A stretch of DNA of 36,551 bases from Clostridiaceae bacterium (GTDB lineage: Bacteria > Bacillota > Clostridia > UBA1212 > DUPL01): the NCBI GenBank assembly GCA_012838385.1, contig DUPL01000009.1, positions 1 through 36,551 of the forward strand, read 5' to 3'. The notes under the pieces are model-generated. The model was given only the letters and a program-made list of their open reading frames with translations. It searched no databases and had not been told where the DNA came from. The translations under genes and the position numbers were made by a program. Shown here piece by piece: positions 7,739 through 15,352 of the stretch. The first letter of the stretch is position 1. Each line of letters begins with the position of its first letter.

Positions 7739-7758
7739 CTTTGGGGGAGTGTATATTC

Positions 7759-9294
7759 TTGAAAGAAACTATTTTGATTCTGGATTTTGGTGGTTCACAC
7801 AGTCAGCTCTTGGCAAGAAAGATTCGTAAGAATAACGTATACTGTGAGATTTTACCATACAATGCCGCCATAAGCAGGATTAGGTCATTGAATCCAAAAG
7901 GCATAGTGTTGACAGGAAATATAGTTGGTTCGAATTTAAATGAAATGTCATTGTGCACAGAGGAAATATTCAAGCTGAGTTGTCCTGTATTGGGTATAAA
8001 CTATGGAGCATTGGTTTTGACAAAAATGCTCGGAGGGTCAATAAGTGCTTTAAATCAGACTGAGGAATGCGCAAAAGTCTTAACAAGTCTTGAAAAGAAA
8101 TCCATTCTTTTTAAATCCATTGAAACGGAAAACTACAGTTGGTTAAACCAGACAGTTGATATAGAGAAAGTACCTAAAGGTTATAACATTACTGGCAAAA
8201 CAAAGGAAGGAAAAACTTGTGCCTTTGAGAACGAGGAGAAAAATATTTATGGTCTTTTGTTTCATCCCGAAGTATCTGAAACCGTTAGCGGCAATGAAAT
8301 CTTAAGGGCATTTCTTTACGATGTATGTAAAGTATCTGGTACTTGGAATATGAAAACATATGTGGAGGAAACCATAGAAGATTTAAAGGAAAAGTTCCAG
8401 GACAGCAAGGTTCTTTTGGGATTGTCAGGCGGCGTTGACTCTGCAGTATGTGCAGCATTGGTTGGAAAAGCCATAGGCAGAAACCTCACATGCATATTTG
8501 TTGACCATGGATTTATGAGAAAGAATGAAGGGGAGCAAATTAAAGAGGTTTTTACCAAGCAGTTTGATATAAATCTGGTATGTGTGGATGCAAGACAGAG
8601 ATTCCTTGAAAAATTGGCAGGTGTAACTGATCCGGAAGCAAAAAGAAAGATCATTGGCAAGGAATTTATAGAAGTATTTCAGGAAGAGGCCAGAAAGGTA
8701 GGCGCAATGGACTTTTTTGTACAGGGAACCATCTATCCCGACGTTATTGAAAGTGGTGTAGGCAATATAAAGGTTGTTAAAAGCCATCACAATGTCGGGG
8801 GACTGCCAGAAGATATTCAGTTTGGAGAACTTGTGGAGCCATTGAGAAGCCTTTTCAAGGACGAGGTAAGACAATGCGGCTTGGAGCTTGGACTTCCCAA
8901 AGATATTGTAATGAGACAGCCTTTTCCCGGTCCTGGTCTTGCCATCAGAGTGATAGGGGAGGTAACTGAAGAGAAGCTGGAGATTGTGAGAGAAGCCGAC
9001 CATATCTTCAGGGACGAGATTGCAAAAGCAGGACTTGATACTGAATTGAACCAATACTTCACAGTCCTTACAAACATGAGAAGCGTTGGTGTCAGGAACA
9101 ATTCGAGGACTTATGACTATACCATCGCATTAAGAGCAGTAATTACAACGGATTTCATGACTGCCAAATGGGCAAGAATTCCCTATGAAATACTTGAGAA
9201 AGTGTCAGAACGAATTATAAATGAAGTGGAACATGTCAACAGGGTGGTCTATGATATTACCGGAAAGCCCCCTGCAACAATTGAATGGGAATAA
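7759..9294 (+). CDS. guaA: GMP synthase with degenerate glutaminase domain (probably ammonia-dependent)
   Basis: GuaA aminates XMP to GMP with ATP. The C-terminal part is intact: P-loop LGLSGGVDSAVC (Ser223 on), VDHGFMRKNE, the motif PFPGPGLAIRVIGEVTEEKL and the terminal KPPATIEWE. The N-terminal class I amidotransferase domain is changed. The nucleophile motif, normally GICYGMQ, reads LGINYGALVL, so Cys is replaced by Asn81 (codon AAC, 7999-8001); the oxyanion-strand motif GGPxSV reads TGNIVGSN; GGQY near the N-terminus reads GGSH. The His-Glu pair remains (FHPEV, His169, Glu171). Glutamine hydrolysis should be impossible, leaving free NH3 or a separate subunit as nitrogen source. TTG at 7759 is preferred because GGGGGAG lies 9 bp upstream; the TTG at 7741 precedes that site. 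Length, 511 residues, is normal. Confidence 0.93.
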   Translation: MKETILILDFGGSHSQLLARKIRKNNVYCEILPYNAAISRIRSLNPKGIVLTGNIVGSNLNEMSLCTEEIFKLSCPVLGINYGALVLTKMLGGSISALNQTEECAKVLTSLEKKSILFKSIETENYSWLNQTVDIEKVPKGYNITGKTKEGKTCAFENEEKNIYGLLFHPEVSETVSGNEILRAFLYDVCKVSGTWNMKTYVEETIEDLKEKFQDSKVLLGLSGGVDSAVCAALVGKAIGRNLTCIFVDHGFMRKNEGEQIKEVFTKQFDINLVCVDARQRFLEKLAGVTDPEAKRKIIGKEFIEVFQEEARKVGAMDFFVQGTIYPDVIESGVGNIKVVKSHHNVGGLPEDIQFGELVEPLRSLFKDEVRQCGLELGLPKDIVMRQPFPGPGLAIRVIGEVTEEKLEIVREADHIFRDEIAKAGLDTELNQYFTVLTNMRSVGVRNNSRTYDYTIALRAVITTDFMTAKWARIPYEILEKVSERIINEVEHVNRVVYDITGKPPATIEWE

Positions 9295-9307
9295 GTCTTT
9301 AGATTTG

Positions 9308-9343
9308 AAAGCACTTCTTTCAAAATGATGAAGGAAGTGCTTT
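9308..9343 (+). terminator. Hairpin after guaA
   Basis: AAAGCACTTC (9308-9317) pairs with GAAGTGCTTT (9334-9343), and three more pairs including one G-U extend it inward, leaving a 10-base loop. Only TTT follows, so termination may be partial and read into the YcxB-like gene 43 bp beyond. Confidence 0.5.
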
Positions 9344-9386
9344 AGCGCATATAATTCTAAAAACATGATTGAAAGGGAATGGTGCT

Positions 9387-9920
9387 ATGGAGGTTAAAGC
9401 AGCGACTACATACGATTATGATGCATTAAGAGCTTTGGTTCATCTTAGTGCGTACAGGAAGAAAAACCCTAAAACGTATCTGATTGTTTCGGTTGTTTCT
9501 TCACTCCTATTTATTACTGCGATTACGTTGTTTCTTGTATTTATAGAAAACGACATATATATGCAAATAATGTTGATTGTATTTGTTTTAATAATATGTT
9601 TTAACTTGTTTTTCTATTTCATGGTCCCAAAAATTCATTTCAAGGCTCAGGGATCGCATGTAGGCATTAAAAACCTCTACATTTTCAGAAATGATGAGTT
9701 TGAGGTTAAATCATCTGGCAAGGATATAAGCGGCTGTTCGACATTAAAGTATACAACGCTGTTTAAAGTAATGGAGACAAGCAAATACTTCTTTCTTTTC
9801 CAATCAAGAGCAGGCTCTTTTATTGTTGACAAATCCACTATTGAAGATGGAACGGTGGATGATATTAGAAGAGTCTTATCAGATACTTTAGGTAAAAAGT
9901 ACATAAGATGCAGATACTAA
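9387..9920 (+). CDS. YcxB-like two-TM membrane protein
   Basis: A 177-residue protein with an N-terminal cytoplasmic segment, two adjacent membrane helices (about residues 34-56 and 61-85: TYLIVSVVSSLLFITAITLF and IMLIVFVLIICFNLFFYFMV) and a C-terminal domain of about 90 residues with the pattern of the YcxB-like family: YIFRNDEFEVKSSGKD, YTTLFKVMETSKYFFLF, then a DKST segment. The function of the family is unknown. ATG at 9387 is chosen because AAAGGGA lies 8 bp upstream; a TTG at 9369 lies ahead of that site. The gene follows guaA and ends at a shared terminator with the converging hydrolase gene. Confidence 0.7.
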   Translation: MEVKAATTYDYDALRALVHLSAYRKKNPKTYLIVSVVSSLLFITAITLFLVFIENDIYMQIMLIVFVLIICFNLFFYFMVPKIHFKAQGSHVGIKNLYIFRNDEFEVKSSGKDISGCSTLKYTTLFKVMETSKYFFLFQSRAGSFIVDKSTIEDGTVDDIRRVLSDTLGKKYIRCRY

Positions 9921-9947
9921 AGGCTGCCGTTTGATTTGGCAGCCTTT
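9919..9947. terminator. Bidirectional terminator between the YcxB-like and hydrolase genes
   Basis: AAAGGCTGCC (9919-9928) pairs perfectly with GGCAGCCTTT (9938-9947) around a 9-base loop. The stem begins within the stop codon of the plus-strand gene and ends 5 bp before the stop of the minus-strand gene at 9952. Confidence 0.85.
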
Positions 9948-9951
9948 CATG

Positions 9952-11100
9952 CTATTCAAGACAGGAGTAAATATCGATTTCAAAGTTTCTTGCTGTCTGA
10001 GCTCCTGATCCTCCATCATAGGTGGAGTTTTTCATATAGATGGCAGTTATGTTGTTTGTTGTATCAATGAAGAAATGTGTTCCATAAGCGCCACTCCATC
10101 CAAAAGATCCTTTTGGCAGGACGTTGCCGTCTTTAATAACACGAACTCCAAGTCCCCAGGTTTCCTGTGGACCCGTTCCAGGGAACAAGTGGGGGAGTCT
10201 TTCGGTTTTCATTTCTTTTATGAGGGATTCAGATACAATCTTTCTTCCTTTGAATGTACCTTCATTGAGAAGACACTCTGCAAAGTTTTTGTAATCTTCT
10301 ATTGTGCCTGCAAGACTTGCGCCACCTGAATAAAGAGTAACAGGCAAGTTTGCAAAGGTGTGCTTGTTGTCGTTTGGAATTATGTTCCCTTCATGGTCTC
10401 TTGTGTGTAGTGGAACCAGCCTTGACCACTGTTCTTGTGTGGGTTCAAAGGTTGTGTCAGCCATTTCCAATGGCTCAAAAATATATTTTTTCAGGAAGTC
10501 GCTGTATGGCATGTCGGATGTAAGTTCAATAATTCTTGAAAGCACATTGAAAGCCCCGACACCGCTGTAGAAAGCCCTTTCCATAGGGGAGAAGGACAAA
10601 TATATATGATTGGCGTAATAATCCACTATGGTTTCCAAATCCGTCATGGCTTTTTGCGGTATTACACTTTCCTGGAGTACTCCAACTTCATCTGATAGAA
10701 TACCGCTTGTATGTGTCAAAAGATTTTCTATTTCAATTTCTCTTTCGGCAGGTCTGTCTTTAACAACTTTTCTGTCTTCGTTGATTCTGCCTACATACAT
10801 ATCTTTATAATCAGGAAGATATTTAGATACCTTGTCATCAAGGGACAGTTTTCCTTTTTCGACTTGAATCAATGCTGCAATCGCAGTTATGGGTTTTGTC
10901 ATGGAAGCCAGACGGAATATGGCCTTTGGTTGAAGGGGTTTTTCCTCATTAGGTATAGTGTAACCCTTTTTCATGTCAAGCAAGACTTCATTGTTCTGTG
11001 TAACTATTGCAGCTCCACATGTAATTACGTTGTTCTTAATATCCTGGTTAAATCTTTCTTCAATTTTTTTGTTTAGTAGTTCCTTGTTTAACTTTCTCAT
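9952..11100 (-). CDS. Beta-lactamase-fold serine hydrolase (class C/esterase type)
   Basis: A 382-residue protein of the beta-lactamase/D-alanyl-D-alanine carboxypeptidase family (Pfam Beta-lactamase). The nucleophile motif S-x-x-K is SMTK (Ser66, Lys69) in IFRLASMTKPITAIAALIQ. The usual LSLDDKVSKYLPDYKDM segment follows, and the second-Tyr region reads FYSGVGAFNVLSRIIE, where the common YSN is YSG. LLTHTSGI and a C-terminal FGWSGAYGTHFFID complete the fold. No signal peptide is visible, so it is probably cytoplasmic and more likely an esterase or peptidase than a penicillinase. The substrate is unknown. AAGGAG lies 6 bp before the ATG. Confidence 0.9.
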   Translation of the reverse strand: MRKLNKELLNKKIEERFNQDIKNNVITCGAAIVTQNNEVLLDMKKGYTIPNEEKPLQPKAIFRLASMTKPITAIAALIQVEKGKLSLDDKVSKYLPDYKDMYVGRINEDRKVVKDRPAEREIEIENLLTHTSGILSDEVGVLQESVIPQKAMTDLETIVDYYANHIYLSFSPMERAFYSGVGAFNVLSRIIELTSDMPYSDFLKKYIFEPLEMADTTFEPTQEQWSRLVPLHTRDHEGNIIPNDNKHTFANLPVTLYSGGASLAGTIEDYKNFAECLLNEGTFKGRKIVSESLIKEMKTERLPHLFPGTGPQETWGLGVRVIKDGNVLPKGSFGWSGAYGTHFFIDTTNNITAIYMKNSTYDGGSGAQTARNFEIDIYSCLE

Positions 11101-11192
11101 GTGTTCTCCTTACTCTTTTTTAAGAAAATTATAACCTATAAAAACCTGACTGTAAATGCATGAAAGGAAAAAGAAGACACCTGGGCACTTTC

Positions 11193-11222
11193 TTTACACA
11201 TGCTGAAAAAACGTGGTATAAT
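11193..11222 (+). promoter_or_regulatory. purF promoter
   Basis: TTTACA (11193-11198) and an extended -10, TGG-TATAAT (TATAAT at 11217-11222), are 18 bp apart. The leader to the ATG at 11262 is about 33 bases. Confidence 0.75.
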
Positions 11223-11261
11223 AGTTTGTCTAGAATATTTTCATTGAAGGAGTTCCTGTTT

Positions 11262-12665
11262 ATGCCCCATGAAGAAGACAAGTTGAGAGATGCATGTGGA
11301 ATATTTGGAATCTATGATAAAGATGGATACGATGTGGCAAGAATGACGTATGCCGGACTTTTTGCACTGCAGCACAGAGGGCAGGAAAGCTGCGGCATAG
11401 CTGTCAATGACAATAGAAAGATTACACATCACAGAGGCCTTGGCCATGTGGGGGATGTGTTTAATGATACAGAGCTTGATAGTTTAAAGGGTCAAATGGC
11501 AATTGGACATGTCAGATATTCAACATGTGATGACAAAGGTCTTCATAATGCCCAACCCCTTGTTAGCATGTATATTAAAGGGCAGCTGGCTATTGCTCAT
11601 AATGGAAAGTTATCTAATTATGTTGCGCTTAAGAAGCAGCTTGAGTTGTCAGGAGCCATATTCCAGACAATAACGGATGCTGAGATAATGCTGCATATCC
11701 TTGCCAGGGAGAGGATGATAACAGGAAGAGCAGAAACAGCTCTTGCATCAATAATGAAGAAGCTTGAGGGAGCGTATTCAATTGTAATGATGACCCCTCA
11801 AAAACTTATTGCCTGCAGGGATCCTTTGGGAATGAGGCCACTTTGCCTTGGAAAAATGAACAACACCTATGTTATTGCTTCGGAAAGTTGTGCTTTGGAT
11901 ACAATAAATGCGACGTATATAAGGGATGTGGATCCAGGGGAAATCATCATAGTTGACAAGAATGGACTCAGAACCATAAGGGATAACGTAATAGATAGAA
12001 ATGATGCAAGACTCTGCATTTTTGAGTTTATATACTTTGCCAGATCTGACTCGGTTATTGAGAATATGAGTGTACATGAGGCTAGAAAAAACACAGGAGC
12101 GATCCTTGCAGAGGTTGCACCCGTCGATGCAGACATGGTAATTGGCGTACCAGACAGCGGCATTGATGCTGCAATCGGATATGCCACCAGATCAGGCATT
12201 CCCTACGGAAAAGGCCTTGTGATTAACAGATACGTTGGCAGAACATTTATCAGGGCTACACAATCGGAAAGAGTGTCTGCGGTGCAGCTTAAGATTAATG
12301 TATTGAAAGAGACGATACAGGGTAAAAGAATAATAATGATAGATGACTCTATTGTGAGGGGAACCACTTCTGCAAACCTGGTTGCCATGCTTAGGGATGC
12401 AGGTGCAAAAGAGGTTCACATGAGAATAAGTTCTCCGATGTTTTTAAATCCCTGCTATTATGGAATAGACATACCCTCAAGTGACGAGCTCTTTGCCCGA
12501 AAGTATTCAAGGGAGGAAATGAGAGATATAATTGGAGCGGATTCGCTGGAGTTCTTCCCGGTGGAAAGACTCAAGGATATTGTTCCGCAGCTTGACTGTG
12601 GGTATTGCGATGCATGCTTTACAGGCAATTATCCTTGGAGAGTTCCTGAGGAATATTGCGAGTAA
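11262..12665 (+). CDS. purF: Amidophosphoribosyltransferase
   Basis: PurF catalyses the first step of purine synthesis, from PRPP and glutamine to phosphoribosylamine. The start at 11262 (AAGGAG 9 bp upstream) gives 467 residues and an 11-residue propeptide ending before DACGIFGIYD; Cys12 would be the mature N-terminal nucleophile, as in B. subtilis. The glutaminase half includes GQESCGIAV, IGHVRYST and AHNGKLSN. The phosphoribosyltransferase motif is IIMIDDSIVRGTTS. Cysteines in CIFEFIYFARSD, NPCYYGID and CGYCDACFTG match the [4Fe-4S] ligands of the B. subtilis type, so the enzyme should be oxygen-sensitive. No other pur genes are adjacent. Unlike the nearby GuaA, its glutaminase site is complete. 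Confidence 0.97.
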   Translation: MPHEEDKLRDACGIFGIYDKDGYDVARMTYAGLFALQHRGQESCGIAVNDNRKITHHRGLGHVGDVFNDTELDSLKGQMAIGHVRYSTCDDKGLHNAQPLVSMYIKGQLAIAHNGKLSNYVALKKQLELSGAIFQTITDAEIMLHILARERMITGRAETALASIMKKLEGAYSIVMMTPQKLIACRDPLGMRPLCLGKMNNTYVIASESCALDTINATYIRDVDPGEIIIVDKNGLRTIRDNVIDRNDARLCIFEFIYFARSDSVIENMSVHEARKNTGAILAEVAPVDADMVIGVPDSGIDAAIGYATRSGIPYGKGLVINRYVGRTFIRATQSERVSAVQLKINVLKETIQGKRIIMIDDSIVRGTTSANLVAMLRDAGAKEVHMRISSPMFLNPCYYGIDIPSSDELFARKYSREEMRDIIGADSLEFFPVERLKDIVPQLDCGYCDACFTGNYPWRVPEEYCE

Positions 12666-12720
12666 GCTTGTAATGTTTGATGTTCTTGTGTAAAATATGC
12701 AGTATAAATGAAGGAATGGA

Positions 12721-13623
12721 ATGATACGAATGCCAAAAAGATATAGATACACAAAACCCAAGACTTTTCTTACAATTGTTTTATCAATTTTTCTTTTGTT
12801 CATGATATGTACAGCGGTCATACTTCCCGATTTGGCCAGCAGGATGGATATATTAAGGCAGCAAAATGAAAAGAAGGACGACAAGTATATTGTCAGAATG
12901 AGGGAATTGTTTGAAGAAAATGAAACAATTACATTGAAAGATATTTTCAACGACTTTGATTTTGCGTATGCGTATGTGTTTAATGATCCGAATATAAATG
13001 GAGAAACTTTGGCAAAAAGATACGAGCTGGATTTGAATCTGAGTAATGTAAAGGAGCTTAACAGCGATCACTATCGCAGAATCATATTCCTTGATGAGAA
13101 CAAGGAAGTTGTGTTCAATTGGGTTTATAGTGTCTATGAAGTTCTAATACTTGTTGGAGGATACTACGTTGAGCCTGACGTTACTATATCCAGGGAAGAT
13201 GTATATACTTCTGCCATGGTTATCAGGTTCGAGGATGTAAAGGAAGAGAACTACTTTGGAGCATATCCTGAGAAGGCCCAGCTCGAGTTCAATGAAAGCA
13301 TAAAGGACCTTACCATGGAAGAACTAATTGAGCAGAATGCGGGTATAGACAACACCCAGTGCATGTATGGAGATTATTTCTTCCTGATTCCTACAGAACC
13401 AGAAGACAAACACCAGTTTTTATACAGAAAGAAAGGTAACGAAACCGTATTGATTCTCTACAGCGAGTATGGAATAAATACTGTGTCTTTGGGACAGGAA
13501 GTGAACACAATTCAAGTGTTTGCTAATGTCATGATAGATGGTGTATTAATGAATGTCCCCATCGCACTCGATGTTACAGAGTACGACAGGGACATGATAT
13601 GGGCAGCCTATCATGTTTCATGA
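12721..13623 (+). CDS. Membrane-anchored protein of unknown function
   Basis: Not recognised. It has 300 residues: a basic N-terminus (RYRYTKPK), one hydrophobic helix (FLTIVLSIFLLFMICTAVIL, about residues 15-35), and about 260 residues predicted to be outside the membrane. The ectodomain is acidic and rich in Tyr/Phe, with no cysteine pairs or catalytic motif that I can name; only one Cys (NTQCMYG) lies outside the helix. The ATG at 12721 is supported by AAGGA 5 bp upstream. It lies 55 bp after purF and may be cotranscribed. Its stop overlaps the stop of the convergent dapB by 6 bp, within a hairpin at 13607-13627. Confidence 0.75.
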   Translation: MIRMPKRYRYTKPKTFLTIVLSIFLLFMICTAVILPDLASRMDILRQQNEKKDDKYIVRMRELFEENETITLKDIFNDFDFAYAYVFNDPNINGETLAKRYELDLNLSNVKELNSDHYRRIIFLDENKEVVFNWVYSVYEVLILVGGYYVEPDVTISREDVYTSAMVIRFEDVKEENYFGAYPEKAQLEFNESIKDLTMEELIEQNAGIDNTQCMYGDYFFLIPTEPEDKHQFLYRKKGNETVLILYSEYGINTVSLGQEVNTIQVFANVMIDGVLMNVPIALDVTEYDRDMIWAAYHVS

Positions 13624-13627
13624 TAGG
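13607..13627. terminator. Hairpin across the overlapping stops of two convergent genes
   Basis: CCTATCATG (13607-13615) pairs with CATGATAGG (13619-13627) around TTT, a perfect 9-bp stem. It covers the TGA stops of the unknown gene (13621-13623, plus) and dapB (13618-13620, minus). No T tract follows, so its role as a terminator is uncertain. Confidence 0.45.
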
Positions 13628-14376
13628 AGATCGTCCATTGTGTAGAAGCCTTTTTCATTGTCCTTGAGGAACAGTGCAGCCCTTAGGGCACCATCCGCAA
13701 AAATGTCTCTTGACAAGGCCTTGTGGCTTATTTCAATAATTTCATTATTGCCGGCAAATATTACATCATGATCTCCTACGATATTGCCGCCTCTTATCGA
13801 ACTGAAGCCTATTTCTCTTGGGCTTCTTTTTGCTTTTCTTGAATGTCTGTCATAAATATACTCATACTTGTTGTTATCGACAGCATTTATGCTATCTGCA
13901 AGAGCCAAAGCAGTTCCACTAGGTGCGTCAAGCTTCTGGTTGTGATGCTTCTCAATGATTTCAATATCAAAACCTTCACCCAGGAACAATACAGCTCTTT
14001 TTACCAGGTCTTTAAGCAGGCATATGCCAAGGGACATGTTTGCCGAGTAAAGTACACTTGTTGTTTTTGCTGTTTCCTGCAAATATTCCATGTCCTGTTT
14101 GGATAACCCGGTGGTTGCCACCACAAGAGGTGTTTTCCTGTCTCTTGCAAAGTCCGCCAGCGGTATCAATAGGGAAGGGTTTGTAAAGTCTATAATTACA
14201 TCAACATCCAGATCTTCAGGAACTTCTGAAAAACTGGCGTACACTTCAAAATCATTTTTTACATTTGTGTTGATGTCAATTCCTGCTACGATTTTGCAGT
14301 CGTTTCTGTTACTAGCCAGTTTTACGATTGCTTGTCCCATTCTGCCGTTTGCTCCGCTTAAGAGTATTCTTGTCAT
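13618..14376 (-). CDS. dapB: 4-hydroxy-tetrahydrodipicolinate reductase
   Basis: DapB reduces the DapA product with NAD(P)H in the diaminopimelate/lysine pathway, which supplies cell-wall precursors. It has 252 residues. The Rossmann motif is SGANGRMGQAI at the N-terminus, and the catalytic/substrate site is EIIEKHHNQKLDAPSGTALA with the expected His-His, Lys and SGT. VVATTGLS and the C-terminal hinge are also present. AAAGGAG lies 8 bp before the ATG. It is the last gene of asd-dapA-dapB, separated from dapA by a 12-bp-stem hairpin. Confidence 0.96.
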   Translation of the reverse strand: MTRILLSGANGRMGQAIVKLASNRNDCKIVAGIDINTNVKNDFEVYASFSEVPEDLDVDVIIDFTNPSLLIPLADFARDRKTPLVVATTGLSKQDMEYLQETAKTTSVLYSANMSLGICLLKDLVKRAVLFLGEGFDIEIIEKHHNQKLDAPSGTALALADSINAVDNNKYEYIYDRHSRKAKRSPREIGFSSIRGGNIVGDHDVIFAGNNEIIEISHKALSRDIFADGALRAALFLKDNEKGFYTMDDLLS

Positions 14377-14400
14377 GTCAGATTCTCCTTTGATATATAA

Positions 14401-14429
14401 TAATACGGAAAACTTGGTGTTTTCCGTAT
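14401..14429. repeat. Hairpin between dapA and dapB
   Basis: AATACGGAAAAC (14401-14412) pairs perfectly with GTTTTCCGTATT (14418-14429) around a 5-base loop. It fills most of the 63-bp gap between the two genes. The downstream side on the minus strand is ATTATTATATA rather than a clean T tract, so partial termination or transcript processing is more likely than a full stop. Confidence 0.6.
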
Positions 14430-14439
14430 TTTAATGTAC

Positions 14440-15321
14440 TTATCCGTTTATGCCAAAATTGTTGAGTTCCCTTATGAGGAATTCCCTGTTCTTCTCACTC
14501 ATACCAACCAGAGGCATGCGGCATTGACCAACATTAAATCCCATGTAGTTCAAGGCTTCTTTTACAGGTATGGGATTTACTTCACAGAAAAGCGCTTTTA
14601 CAAGATCAAGACATTGAAGCTGCATCTTCCATGATTTCTCTGTCTCTCCTCTAAAATAGCTGGCTACCAGCTCGTGAGTAAACTTCGGAATTATGTTCGC
14701 CATAACACTAATAACTCCAAGGCCACCAGCTGCAAGCAGGAAGTAGACGTTTCCATCTTCTCCGGAATAGAGGTTGAGCTCGTCGCCACATCTCTTTACT
14801 GTTTCAGGCACCTGCATAAGATTGCATTCCTTCACTGCGTTGATGTTTGGGATCTTGCAAAGCTTTTCATATGTTGCAGGGTCTATGTTCAGGTTTGTTC
14901 TGCTGGGCACATTGTAGAGTATTATGGGTATTGACACGCTCTTTGCAATTGCTTTGAAGTGCTCATAAAGTCCTGCCTGTGTTGTCTTGTTGTAGTAGGG
15001 TGTAACAGACAAAAGAGCATCTGCGCCTAGCTTTTCTGCTTCTGTGCTTAGTTTTACAGCGTGCCTTGTGTCATTGCTGCCAGTACCAGCTATAACAGGA
15101 ACCCTTTTTGCCACTTTTTCCACTGCGTAACGAATTACATCCAAATGTTCACCGTCGGGCATTGTGGAGGCTTCGCCTGTGGTTCCGCATATTATTATTG
15201 CATCGGTACCCTCGCTTATTTGAAATTCAATCATCTCTCCCAGCTTTTCATAGTTGATTCCATCTTCTGAAAAAGGAGTGACTATTGCAACTCCGGAACC
15301 TTGAAATATTTTTTCTTTCAT
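14440..15321 (-). CDS. dapA: 4-hydroxy-tetrahydrodipicolinate synthase
   Basis: DapA condenses pyruvate with aspartate semialdehyde, the committed step to diaminopimelate and lysine. The protein is 293 residues, close to the E. coli (292) and B. subtilis enzymes. Visible are the GVAIVTPF N-terminus, ICGTTGEAST (Thr pair), LYNVPSRTNLN (Tyr and Arg of the active site) and the Schiff-base Lys in INAVKECN. The upstream ATG at 15330 abuts the AAAGGGG site, so the ATG at 15321, 9 bp from it, is preferred. No lysine riboswitch was found ahead of this gene or of asd. It lies 31 bp downstream of asd. Confidence 0.96.
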   Translation of the reverse strand: MKEKIFQGSGVAIVTPFSEDGINYEKLGEMIEFQISEGTDAIIICGTTGEASTMPDGEHLDVIRYAVEKVAKRVPVIAGTGSNDTRHAVKLSTEAEKLGADALLSVTPYYNKTTQAGLYEHFKAIAKSVSIPIILYNVPSRTNLNIDPATYEKLCKIPNINAVKECNLMQVPETVKRCGDELNLYSGEDGNVYFLLAAGGLGVISVMANIIPKFTHELVASYFRGETEKSWKMQLQCLDLVKALFCEVNPIPVKEALNYMGFNVGQCRMPLVGMSEKNREFLIRELNNFGING

Positions 15322-15352
15322 AAAAGACATCCCCTTTTAATGTTTACAAAGA

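Noticed and set aside
7578-7758. Guanine (purine) riboswitch before guaA
   Set aside because: The predicted leader is about 47 bases, and no conserved three-way junction sequence is seen.
9369-9386. TTG start for the YcxB-like gene
   Set aside because: The AAAGGGA site lies after this codon and is correctly spaced for ATG 9387.
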